From UBA5266 sp002411545 (GTDB lineage: Bacteria; Bacteroidota; Bacteroidia; Bacteroidales; WCHB1-69), in assembly GCA_028693085.1 (NCBI GenBank), contig JAQUWC010000007.1, positions 1 to 48,051 on the forward strand: 48,051 nt of DNA, written 5' to 3'. Of this stretch, positions 25,208-33,895 are shown piece by piece. Position numbers and translations under genes: made by a program. Position 1 is the stretch's first letter; each line of letters begins with the position of its first letter. The notes below the pieces were generated by a model that saw only the letters and a list, made by a program, of their open reading frames with translations, did no database searches and had not been told where the DNA came from.

Positions 25208-26710
25208 TTATTCAAATTGAAATATCTGCTCCAAGGATTGAATGAAAGCAAGGCTAACTTGCATTTTATCATACATAGTTGCATCATTTTCCACAAAAGG
25301 TATGTTTTGGCGGTAAGACGTAAGTATATCTTCAATATATGTAGACGAACGCAAGGGTTTTCTAAATTCTAATGCTTGAGCAGCATTAAACAATTCGATA
25401 GCAAATATTTTTTCTAAATTGTTTATGATATGATAACATTTAGTCGCAGCATTAGCCCCCATGCTTACGTGATCTTCTTGTCCTTGTGAGGATGTAATTG
25501 AATCGGTAGAGGATGGATTTGCATACATTTTATTTTGATTCACAATGGAAGCGGCAACATATTGCGGAATCATGAATCCCGAATTCAATCCGGGATTTTT
25601 AACTAAAAAAGAAGGGAGATTTCTTTTGGCATCTATTAATTGATAAATTCTTCTTTCAGAGATATTTCCTAATTCAACAAGGGCAATTGCAAGAAAATCT
25701 AAGGTTAAAGCAATGGGTTGGCCATGAAAGTTTCCGGCTGAAATAATCAAATCTTCATCGGGAAAAATGGTAGGGTTATCCGTAACTGAATTTATCTCAG
25801 TTTCTATTATCGATTCAACGTAATTAATCGTATCTTTGGTTGCACCATGCACTTGAGGCATACAACGGAATGAGTAAGGATCTTGTACATGCTTTTTGTC
25901 TTGTAAACTAATTTCTGAACCATCTAAAAAGCTCAAAATGTTATTTGCTGTTTCCATTTGACCCCAATGTGGACGAATGGCATGAATTTCGGATAAAAAC
26001 GGCTCTAATCTTCCATCAAAGGCATCCAAAGAGATGCTACCAATTAAATCAGCAACATATGCTAATCGCTTTGCTTTTAATAGAACATATACAGCATATG
26101 CTGACATAAATTGGGTTCCATTTAACAGGGCTAATCCTTCTTTAGATTTTAACTGAATAGCTTCCCATTTCATCAATGTATTTATTTCTTTTCCTGTATA
26201 ATGGCTTTGTTTATAATTAACTTCCCCTAAATCAATCAAAGGTAAACACAAATGTGCCAAAGGAACCAAATCGCCGGAGGCTCCTAATGAGCCTTGCTGA
26301 TATACTACAGGGCATATTTGCTCGTTGAAGATGTTGATCAATCGTTGTACCGTTGTTAATTGAACTCCTGAATGGCCATACGCTAAGGATTGTATTTTCA
26401 ACAAAAGCATAATACGAACAATTTCAGTATCTACTTCATCTCCTATTCCGCAAGCATGCGACATCATTAAATTTTCTTGTAATTTTCCTAAATCATTTTC
26501 AGAGATAGTTTTATCACATAGAGAGCCAAAACCTGTTGTAACACCATAGATAGGTTTTTGTTGATTTTTGATTTTATTGTCTAAATAATTTCGACATTTT
26601 TCAATGCGTTGTATAGCATCTTTGGACAATTCTAATTGATAATTCTCGCTGATGATTTTATCTATTTGCGTTAAAGTTAATCGTTTGTTGCTTATTTTAT
26701 GCTTTTTCAT
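25208..26710 (-). CDS. hutH: Histidine ammonia-lyase
   Basis: The 500-residue enzyme has the Ala-Ser-Gly triad (144-146, in GSLGASGDLVPLAHL) that cyclises to the MIO electrophile, the catalytic Tyr55 in YGVTTGFG, and FHGQPIAL. The segment QEDHVSMG keeps the Glu that marks histidine lyases; tyrosine and phenylalanine lyases usually have an NQD-type sequence there. It deaminates histidine to urocanate. No hutU, hutI or other hut gene is in this window, so the pathway must continue elsewhere. The ATG at 26710 is preferred over a TTG at 26728. It is the last gene of the lysS-dnaB-pgk-rpe cluster. Confidence 0.9.
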   Translation of the reverse strand: MKKHKISNKRLTLTQIDKIISENYQLELSKDAIQRIEKCRNYLDNKIKNQQKPIYGVTTGFGSLCDKTISENDLGKLQENLMMSHACGIGDEVDTEIVRIMLLLKIQSLAYGHSGVQLTTVQRLINIFNEQICPVVYQQGSLGASGDLVPLAHLCLPLIDLGEVNYKQSHYTGKEINTLMKWEAIQLKSKEGLALLNGTQFMSAYAVYVLLKAKRLAYVADLIGSISLDAFDGRLEPFLSEIHAIRPHWGQMETANNILSFLDGSEISLQDKKHVQDPYSFRCMPQVHGATKDTINYVESIIETEINSVTDNPTIFPDEDLIISAGNFHGQPIALTLDFLAIALVELGNISERRIYQLIDAKRNLPSFLVKNPGLNSGFMIPQYVAASIVNQNKMYANPSSTDSITSSQGQEDHVSMGANAATKCYHIINNLEKIFAIELFNAAQALEFRKPLRSSTYIEDILTSYRQNIPFVENDATMYDKMQVSLAFIQSLEQIFQFE

Positions 26711-26743
26711 ATTTATTTTTTTATACAAAACTATTTTAGAATA

Positions 26744-27550
26744 TTATTGAGTGTAAATTTTCACTGTTCCTGTATAAGTCAGTAAAATTAAAAAATTACC
26801 CGAAATTATGGCTTCTTTCACTTCCGTTATTGGTAAATCATAGATCGAAATATCTAGAGTTTCAATATTTAACATATTTAATCTACTGTTTTTAATAAAA
26901 ATAAGATCTCCTTTCCATACCGAAAATGATTGAATATCGCTGATTGGAATTGTTTTAAGATAAGTTCCTAAAATATCAAATATAAAAATTCCTCTTTGTG
27001 GATCACTTAATATAACGTATTTATTGGCTATTTCTTGTATTTGATTGGGATTAACCTTATAACCTACTATATTTGTTATGGATTTAGTTTCGCTTACTAT
27101 ATTTTCCTTTGAATCAAAACGAAATAACGCATCTTTGATTTGATCATAAATCCAAAAACCGTTGTCGTAAGAAATACTCACACAAATGGGCTGCAATAGT
27201 TCCAAATCGGATAATAAATAGGATGACTGTTGTGTAGCCAGCACATTGTTTAAAAACGTCAATCGCATCATTTCTTTCGAAAAAACCAGTATTTTCATGG
27301 GATTTGTAACGTCAAGACTGTGAATTTTCCCTAATGAGAAATCAGAAAATCGATGGGTGAGATTATATTGATTATCGTATTTATATATTACAGCCCCGTC
27401 AGAAAGATATATATTCCCTAATATATCTGCTTTTAGGATGATAGAAGATTGATCAATTTCTTTAAAAAACGTATATTTATCTGATTGAGCTTGAATAAGA
27501 TTAATATTCAGACAATAAAGAATCAATAAAAGTAGACCTATTCTTCTCAT
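26744..27550 (-). CDS. Secreted beta-propeller-like hypothetical protein
   Basis: The 268-residue protein has a signal peptide (about 1-21, ending IQAQ). The rest is made of repeated beta-rich units such as ILKADILGNIYLSDGAVIYKYD, ENGFWIYD-like FWIYDQIKDALFRFD and GIFIFDILGTYLKTI, spaced about 40-45 residues, which suggests a propeller of NHL/6-bladed type. There are no catalytic motifs. The gene lies 9 bases after an outer membrane protein gene, so the two may form an envelope pair. The propeller reading is pattern-based. Confidence 0.72.
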   Translation of the reverse strand: MRRIGLLLLILYCLNINLIQAQSDKYTFFKEIDQSSIILKADILGNIYLSDGAVIYKYDNQYNLTHRFSDFSLGKIHSLDVTNPMKILVFSKEMMRLTFLNNVLATQQSSYLLSDLELLQPICVSISYDNGFWIYDQIKDALFRFDSKENIVSETKSITNIVGYKVNPNQIQEIANKYVILSDPQRGIFIFDILGTYLKTIPISDIQSFSVWKGDLIFIKNSRLNMLNIETLDISIYDLPITEVKEAIISGNFLILLTYTGTVKIYTQ

Positions 27551-27559
27551 ACAGATAGC

Positions 27560-28465
27560 TTATGTATTAGTGAATATTCTATCTCCAACAATCAAACGTA
27601 TCATAAAATTAAAGCTAGGTAAAAATCTCTTTTGCCCATCGATAGCTAAATTAACAAAGGTGTACTGACATTGAACAAGGGGTTCTAAAGCTATGTGTTT
27701 CATAAAGGGAATGCGTGCACCTGCACCCACCAATACTCCTCCTCCTACTCCACCTAAATAAGGATCAATGCGTGTTTGATCTATGCTTGGGTCATACATT
27801 TGTCCCCCATAATAATCAATCATAGTAAAAGAATTATCCTCAATAACTAAATCTGCATTTTTCACTTTCACATTGTTCAACTGAGTGGCAAATTCCACGA
27901 AAGGAAAAACGTATTCGTGAGCATAAAACTGATATGTAACACCCAATTCGAAAAAGTTACGTAATTCTTTCCCTACAATTGTATATTCTAATATCTGAGG
28001 TCGTTCATTTCCTGATACTCCTGAATTATACGTTAATGTAAATCCTGATACTGTATTTATTCTTGCTTGACTAAACGACAATGACAAAGAAAGATTACGA
28101 TTTAAGTGGTATAAACATCCGAATCCAAAAATAAAAGATAAATTATAACGCATATTTGTCGGTAATTCACCCAGGCTTACTCCGGACGCATCCATAATAA
28201 TATTTTGTCTACTGGCAATTAGCTCATCGATATGTCTTTTTAATTGTGAATTACTAAATACCCTATTCGCATCAACCGAAGAGGATGTACCATTATAAAA
28301 GTTTGCCGTAAATTTATTTGGCAAATATGTACCACAATTAAAGTAAAAATCGAAACCTTTGGCTTTTTCATCCAATTCCTTTTTTTGAGCATCCGATAAT
28401 TGCGCAAAAAGAAATGTATTTCCCATTAAGAAAATAAGAAATGAAAATATGTGTTTACATTTCAT
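27560..28465 (-). CDS. Outer membrane beta-barrel protein
   Basis: The 301-residue protein has a signal peptide (about 1-21, ending LFAQ) followed by alternating amphipathic strands such as YNLSFIFGFGCLYHL, LSLSLSFSQARI and FFELGVTYQFYAHEYVF. It ends in an aromatic-containing strand (FNFMIRLIVGDRIF). This is the pattern of the PorT/OmpW-like small barrels of Bacteroidota. Function unknown. It sits between rpe (24-base gap) and the propeller-like gene, inside an otherwise housekeeping array. Confidence 0.78.
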   Translation of the reverse strand: MKCKHIFSFLIFLMGNTFLFAQLSDAQKKELDEKAKGFDFYFNCGTYLPNKFTANFYNGTSSSVDANRVFSNSQLKRHIDELIASRQNIIMDASGVSLGELPTNMRYNLSFIFGFGCLYHLNRNLSLSLSFSQARINTVSGFTLTYNSGVSGNERPQILEYTIVGKELRNFFELGVTYQFYAHEYVFPFVEFATQLNNVKVKNADLVIEDNSFTMIDYYGGQMYDPSIDQTRIDPYLGGVGGGVLVGAGARIPFMKHIALEPLVQCQYTFVNLAIDGQKRFLPSFNFMIRLIVGDRIFTNT

Positions 28466-28489
28466 ATTGTAAAAATACGTACCATATTG

Positions 28490-29140
28490 TTATTGTTTCA
28501 GTAAATTGATCGTCTCACGCGGGTTTTCAGAAGAAAAAACAGCATTTCCACAAACCAATACATCAACTCCCGATTCAAGCAATTGTTTGTAATTAATTAC
28601 ATCAACACCACCATCCACCTCAATCAGTGTATTTAGATTTTGAGCTTGAATCATAGCTTTTAATTTTTGAATTTTGTGGTAGGTTTGTTGGATAAATTTT
28701 TGCCCACCAAAACCCGGATTAACCGACATGAGTAATATCAGATCTGCCTCACATATGATATCTTCTAATACATCGACAGGCGTATGTGGATTTAAAGATA
28801 CTCCTGTTTTTACATTCATTTTCTTGATGGATCGTAAAGTGCGATGTAAATGAGTACAAGCTTCGTAATGAACTGTAAGTATGGATGCTTTCGCTTCGAC
28901 ACAAAAACGTTCTATATAGAAATCAGGGTTTTGTATCATTAAATGAATATCCAAAGGTTTTCGGGCATAGGTAGCTATTGCTTTTAAAACGGGAAAACCT
29001 ATGGATAAATTAGGCACAAAATTACCATCCATAATATCAACATGAAACCAATCGGCATTACTTTGATTTAGCATCTCAATATCTCTTTGGAGATTAGCAA
29101 AATCAGCAGATAATAGAGAGGGTGCAATTAGATGTGTCAT
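28490..29140 (-). CDS. rpe: Ribulose-phosphate 3-epimerase
   Basis: The 216-residue TIM-barrel enzyme begins LIAPSLLSADFANL and has the metal-binding HVDIMDGNFVPNLSIG, a conserved HLMI, the MSVNPGFGGQKFI phosphate loop and EVDGGV. It interconverts ribulose 5-phosphate and xylulose 5-phosphate in the pentose phosphate pathway. Length is standard. It is 15 bases downstream of pgk. Confidence 0.96.
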   Translation of the reverse strand: MTHLIAPSLLSADFANLQRDIEMLNQSNADWFHVDIMDGNFVPNLSIGFPVLKAIATYARKPLDIHLMIQNPDFYIERFCVEAKASILTVHYEACTHLHRTLRSIKKMNVKTGVSLNPHTPVDVLEDIICEADLILLMSVNPGFGGQKFIQQTYHKIQKLKAMIQAQNLNTLIEVDGGVDVINYKQLLESGVDVLVCGNAVFSSENPRETINLLKQ

Positions 29141-29155
29141 AAGTCAAATATTATA

Positions 29156-30346
29156 TTATTCTTCTAAAATACTTTTAATTCCCGGAAGAACTCTACCCTC
29201 ACAAAATTCGAGCATGGCGCCACCGGCAGTTGAAACATAATTAAATTTATCAGCCAACTTAAATTTGTTAATGGAAGAAATTGTATCTCCTCCACCTACT
29301 AAAGAAAAAGAACCATTTTCAGTAGCTTTCACCACAGCATCGGCAACCATAAAAGTACCGTTACTAAAATTATCGAATTCAAAAACACCGAGAGGCCCGT
29401 TCCATAATATGGTTTCAGAATTCATAATCACCTCTCTATATCTGACACAACTTTCGGGCCCTATATCCATTCCTTCCACATTATCAGGAATTTTGGATGT
29501 GGGGTAGATTCTTCGAATGGCATCATTGCTAAATTTGTTGGCAGTGATAGTGTCTACAGATATATATATATTCACATTATATTGTTTTGCTTTTTTTAGT
29601 ATCTCATATGCAACAGGTAACATATTTTCCTCATACAAAGAAGCGCCTATGTCGCCTCCCATTGCTTTATGGACAGTATAATTCATGCCACCACCCAAAA
29701 TAATATTATCGACTTTTGAAAGCAAGTTGTTAATAATATCTATTTTTGTTGATATTTTTGAACCCCCTAAAATAGCCGTAAAAGGATGTTTAGGATTTAA
29801 CATCACTTTGTTCAAATTGTCAATTTCGTTTTGCATTAAATATCCAAACATTTTATCATTGGGGAAGAAACGTGCAATCACAGCCGTGGAAGCATGTTCA
29901 CGATGCGCTGCAGAAAAAGCATCATTCACGTATACATCGCCATAGGAGGCTAATTCTTTAGCAAATTCTACGTCTCCTTTCGTTTCTTCTTGATGAAAAC
30001 GTAAGTTTTCTAACAGCAATATTTTACGAGGAGGCAATGCATCCACTAAACGTTGGGCATCTTCGCCTATACAATCTTCGGCAAAAAATACCTTAACGTC
30101 AACTTTTTTCTGAAGATAAGTATGGATATGATCTAATGAATATTTATATTCCTTCCCGTTAGGGCGTCCCAAATGCGATAAAAGAATCACGGCACCACCG
30201 TCGTGTAAAATTTTATTAATGGTTTTCAAAGAGGCATCAATACGTGTAGTATCTTCAATTTCAAAATTTTCATTTAAGGGGACATTATAATCAACCCGAA
30301 CCAATGCTTTTTTTTCTTTAAAATTATAATCTTCTATATGTATCAT
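29156..30346 (-). CDS. pgk: Phosphoglycerate kinase
   Basis: The 396-residue enzyme starts MIHIEDYNFKEKKALVRVDY. It has the RVDYNVPL substrate loop, LLSHLGRPNG, the ILGGSKISTKI motif, LWNGPLGVFE and the nucleotide loop VGGGDTISSINKF. It makes ATP from 1,3-bisphosphoglycerate in glycolysis. The frame is open 14 codons further upstream (to 30388), but that stretch overlaps dnaB and does not resemble the family. The ATG at 30346 leaves a 22-base gap after dnaB. Confidence 0.96.
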   Translation of the reverse strand: MIHIEDYNFKEKKALVRVDYNVPLNENFEIEDTTRIDASLKTINKILHDGGAVILLSHLGRPNGKEYKYSLDHIHTYLQKKVDVKVFFAEDCIGEDAQRLVDALPPRKILLLENLRFHQEETKGDVEFAKELASYGDVYVNDAFSAAHREHASTAVIARFFPNDKMFGYLMQNEIDNLNKVMLNPKHPFTAILGGSKISTKIDIINNLLSKVDNIILGGGMNYTVHKAMGGDIGASLYEENMLPVAYEILKKAKQYNVNIYISVDTITANKFSNDAIRRIYPTSKIPDNVEGMDIGPESCVRYREVIMNSETILWNGPLGVFEFDNFSNGTFMVADAVVKATENGSFSLVGGGDTISSINKFKLADKFNYVSTAGGAMLEFCEGRVLPGIKSILEE

Positions 30347-30368
30347 AACTATATTAATTTTTATTTCT

Positions 30369-31910
30369 CTAAAAAGGATCCGATTCATCTAAAGGATACG
30401 TAGGAGTATTAGATGAAGAGGATTCAACATCTTCATTTATTCTGGAAGGAATAGTATTATAATTATCCAATAAACCTGTTTGGACATGTCCGAAGTCAGT
30501 GGAAAATTGGTCGAAATCTTCTATGTCACAAAATTGAGCATAATCGGCTATAAAACGTAATTTCACATCTTTCAAAGGACCGTTTCGATGTTTGGCTATC
30601 ATAATTTCGGCCATACCAGCTGCCGGTGTCTGGTCTTCGAACGTTTCAATTTTATAATATTCCGGACGATAAATAAATAACACTAAATCTGCATCTTGTT
30701 CTATAGCACCAGATTCACGTAAATCCGAAAGTTGAGGACGTTTTGATTGTGTAGTTCGAGATTCTACCGAACGATTGAGTTGAGATAACGCAATGACCGG
30801 AATATCCAATTCTTTCGATAAAGCTTTTAAAGAACGTGATATTGAACTGATTTCTTGTTCTCTATTTCCTCCTTTTAAGTCTTGATTTCCGGTCATCAAT
30901 TGCAAATAATCAATAACAACTCCCTGAATATCGTATTGTTGTTTAAATCTTCGACACTTAGCACGTAACTCAAAGATAGATAAACCGGCCGTATCATCGA
31001 TGAGTAATTTGGCATTCGACAGTTCTGTCATTTTATTCACCAAAGTAGCCCATTCATCATCACTTAAATCACCTTTTTTTAATTGATTTTGTTTGAATCC
31101 CGATTCTGCCGAGATCAAGCGCATTACCAAATCAGAAGCAGACATTTCCAAGGAGAAAAAAGCAAGAGGTTTTTGTTGTTCAATGGCGATATTTCTTGCC
31201 ATTGACAAGACAAAAGCTGTTTTACCCATACCGGGACGAGCTGCAATAATAATTAAATTTGCTTTTTGCCAGCCGTTAGTAACACGGTCTAATTCAGTAA
31301 ATCCTGAGGGAAGGCCTCTTAATTTTTTATCCGACATCTTCATGGCTTGTAAATCCGAAAGTACTTCGCGGATGATGTCGGACATGCTTCGCGAATCTCT
31401 TCTGAAATTCTGTTCAGCTATATCAAATAAGTTCTTTTCTGCATTATCAAGCATTTCCAAAACATCCAAACTATTATCATAGGCATTATGTATAGTTTCC
31501 GTGGATACGGAAATGAGTTTACGTTGGATAAATTTTTCTGAAACGATGCGTGCATGGTATTCAATATTAGCAGAAGATACAATACGATTGGTTAAGGATG
31601 ATAAATAGTAAGCTCCGCCTATCGCTTCCAAATCACCATTCTTACGCAATTGATTAGCTACCGACAATAAATCGACCGGATCGCTCGCATGAAAGACTTG
31701 CGTAATAGCTTTAAATATCTTTTGGTGCGACTCCTTGTAGAACATTTCTTCGCGAAGCATATCGATGACACTCACGGCCGCATTTTGTTCTAACATCATA
31801 GCCCCCAACACGGCTTCTTCGAATTCAATGGCTTGAGGCAATACACGACCTTGCATATCCAATTCAGGTAACGCTATACGTGCAAGTTTTTGTTTCGTTT
31901 CTTTAGCCAT
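30369..31910 (-). CDS. dnaB: Replicative DNA helicase
   Basis: The 513-residue RecA-fold helicase has an N-terminal DnaB collar domain (about 20-125, QAIEFEEAVLGAMMLEQNA), a linker helix, and the motor domain. The motor has Walker A AARPGMGKTA, LAFFSLEMS, the Walker B VVIDYLQLM and ISRSLKALSKELDIPVIALSQLNRSVE. The disordered C-terminal tail rich in Ser and Asp is usual in this phylum. No intein is present. A ribosome binding site AAAGGAG precedes the ATG. It lies between lysS and pgk. Confidence 0.96.
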   Translation of the reverse strand: MAKETKQKLARIALPELDMQGRVLPQAIEFEEAVLGAMMLEQNAAVSVIDMLREEMFYKESHQKIFKAITQVFHASDPVDLLSVANQLRKNGDLEAIGGAYYLSSLTNRIVSSANIEYHARIVSEKFIQRKLISVSTETIHNAYDNSLDVLEMLDNAEKNLFDIAEQNFRRDSRSMSDIIREVLSDLQAMKMSDKKLRGLPSGFTELDRVTNGWQKANLIIIAARPGMGKTAFVLSMARNIAIEQQKPLAFFSLEMSASDLVMRLISAESGFKQNQLKKGDLSDDEWATLVNKMTELSNAKLLIDDTAGLSIFELRAKCRRFKQQYDIQGVVIDYLQLMTGNQDLKGGNREQEISSISRSLKALSKELDIPVIALSQLNRSVESRTTQSKRPQLSDLRESGAIEQDADLVLFIYRPEYYKIETFEDQTPAAGMAEIMIAKHRNGPLKDVKLRFIADYAQFCDIEDFDQFSTDFGHVQTGLLDNYNTIPSRINEDVESSSSNTPTYPLDESDPF

Positions 31911-31934
31911 ATCGATGAAATGCTCCTTTCTGTA

Positions 31935-33656
31935 TTAAATGTTTTTCAACCATGTTTGCAATGTTGTTAATTGTAGCGGGGCTATGGATAATTTCATTTT
32001 TTTTCGCAAGCCATTCAAATCATTGCATAATTTCGTATCGCTCACTGCTTTTAAATCATCCACGGTTTTAATGTTTGATTTCAATAAAAGTGGAATCCAT
32101 TCTGGGGAGACACCCATTTTTTCGAACATTTCGCCATGGTTTACATTCGCTTGTTTTTCCGGTTTCATTTGTGGAAAAAACAAAACATCTTGAATAGAAG
32201 GGGAATTGGTCAAAAACATAACCAAACGATCTATGCCTATGCCTACACCGGATGTAGGTGGCATGCCAAATTCCAACGCACGGAGAAAATCTTGGTCAAT
32301 ATACATGGCTTCATCATCTCCTTTTTCGGATAAAAGCAACTGTTCTTCAAAACGAGCACGTTGATCGATGGGGTCATTTAATTCCGAATATGCATTGGCT
32401 AATTCCTTACCGTTCACCATCAATTCAAAACGTTCGGTTAATCTCGGATTGTTACGATGACGTTTACACAAAGGCGACATTTCAATAGGATAATCAATGA
32501 TGAATGTGGGTTGTATAAAATTTGATTCACACTTTTCTCCGAAAATCTCATCGATCATTTTTCCAACACCCATGGTTTCATCAACCGGAATGTGTAATGC
32601 TTCGCATACTTCCCTTAATTGATTTTCATCCATATGGCTAACATCATAGCCGGTATATGTTTGAATAGCATCCAGTATAGAAATGCGGGTAAAAGGAAGG
32701 GTGAAATCTATGGTCTTATCACCTACTTTAATTTTTGGATTTCCATGTAATTTTAGGACAATACGGTTTAAAAGGGTTTCAACGGATGTCATCATCCAAT
32801 GATAATCTTTATAAGCCACGTAGAGCTCCATACAGGTAAATTCCGGATTATGCATCCTATCCATGCCTTCATTGCGAAAATTACGGCTAAATTCATAGAC
32901 CCCATCAAAGCCACCGACAATTAAACGTTTTAGATATAATTCATTGGCAATACGTAAATACAAAGGCATATCCAAGGCATTGTGATGGGTAACAAAAGGT
33001 CGAGCGGCTGCCCCTCCCGGAATGGGTTGAAGTACCGGAGTTTCTACCTCCAAATAACCTTGTTCGTTATAGTAATTACGTATTTCATTGATAATGGCTG
33101 TACGCTGTATAAATGTTTGTCTGATATGGGGATTGACAATCAAATCTACATAGCGCATCCGATAGCGTTGTTCCGGATCCGTAAATGCATCATATATATT
33201 TTCATCACTTTGTTTAACAATGGGTAGCGGACGTAATGATTTAGATAGTAAAGTAAACTCTTTTACATGAATGGTAATTTCACCCATTTGGGTAATAAAT
33301 ACAAAACCTTTCACACCAATGATATCACCTATATCTAATTTTTTATATACCAGATTATATAGCGTTTTGTCTTCTTCCGGACATATTTCATCACGTTTGG
33401 TATATACTTGTATCCTTCCGTAAGCATCTTGTAATTCATAAAAGGCAACGGCTCCCATGATACGTTGACTCATGATACGCCCTGCCAAACATACCGATTG
33501 AAAAGACTCCGGTTTGTCTGTAAATTGTTCATGAATATCAATGGTTTTAACATTTACTGGATAGGCTGCTGCGGGATAGGCCACAATGCCTAAAGCTTCA
33601 AAATTTTTTAACTTCTCTCTTCTAATTAATTCCTGTTCACTTAGTTCCAAACTCAT
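31935..33656 (-). CDS. lysS: Lysyl-tRNA synthetase (class II)
   Basis: The 573-residue enzyme has an OB-fold anticodon-binding domain (about 55-160), then class II motif 1 (around QTFIQRTAIINEIRNYY), motif 2 (VYEFSRNFRNEGMDRMHNPEFTCME) and motif 3 (GIGIDRLVMFL). The C-terminal extension after the usual end (about 505-573) resembles a small helix-hairpin-type module seen in related bacteria. The ATG at 33656 (MSLELSEQ) is chosen; the frame continues 16 codons upstream but not in a family-like way. It is the first gene of a long co-directional array reaching hutH. Confidence 0.96.
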   Translation of the reverse strand: MSLELSEQELIRREKLKNFEALGIVAYPAAAYPVNVKTIDIHEQFTDKPESFQSVCLAGRIMSQRIMGAVAFYELQDAYGRIQVYTKRDEICPEEDKTLYNLVYKKLDIGDIIGVKGFVFITQMGEITIHVKEFTLLSKSLRPLPIVKQSDENIYDAFTDPEQRYRMRYVDLIVNPHIRQTFIQRTAIINEIRNYYNEQGYLEVETPVLQPIPGGAAARPFVTHHNALDMPLYLRIANELYLKRLIVGGFDGVYEFSRNFRNEGMDRMHNPEFTCMELYVAYKDYHWMMTSVETLLNRIVLKLHGNPKIKVGDKTIDFTLPFTRISILDAIQTYTGYDVSHMDENQLREVCEALHIPVDETMGVGKMIDEIFGEKCESNFIQPTFIIDYPIEMSPLCKRHRNNPRLTERFELMVNGKELANAYSELNDPIDQRARFEEQLLLSEKGDDEAMYIDQDFLRALEFGMPPTSGVGIGIDRLVMFLTNSPSIQDVLFFPQMKPEKQANVNHGEMFEKMGVSPEWIPLLLKSNIKTVDDLKAVSDTKLCNDLNGLRKKMKLSIAPLQLTTLQTWLKNI

Positions 33657-33740
33657 AGATGTATTTTCCTTTTTTAGTTTACAATAAATAATAGCATAAC
33701 ACACTATTTGTCAATTGTTTTTTTGTACATATTCTGTATA

Positions 33741-33749
33741 GCAAAAGTA
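33741..33749 (-). promoter_or_regulatory. Promoter -7 box for the lysS array
   Basis: TACTTTTGC on the minus strand is an exact TAnnTTTGC match, about 84 bases before the lysS ATG. Confidence 0.65.
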
Positions 33750-33805
33750 CATTAAAAATGCTTACATTTATGTATAAAGTAAAAAATTGTTCCTGCATTT
33801 AAAGA

Positions 33806-33844
33806 AACAAGTTTGACATTATGGGTAATAATTTCAAACTTGTT
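33806..33844 (-). terminator. Candidate terminator after nhaD (copy with extension)
   Basis: The 11 bp arms AACAAGTTTGA (33806-33816) and TCAAACTTGTT (33834-33844) are perfect complements, and a T-rich TTGTTTCTTT follows on the minus strand. A second stem, AATGATTGA/TCAATCATT (33856-33882), lies between it and the stop codon. Confidence 0.55.
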
Positions 33845-33895
33845 ATAGATGATGGAATGATTGAAAGTATAGATCAATCATTCAAGAACTTATTC

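Noticed and set aside
25208..26710. Tyrosine ammonia-lyase of a pigment (aryl polyene/flexirubin) pathway
   Set aside because: The QEDHVSMG segment has the Glu of histidine lyases and no pigment genes are near.
30347..30388. Extended pgk start overlapping dnaB
   Set aside because: The additional residues do not resemble phosphoglycerate kinase, and the ATG at 30346 gives the normal start.
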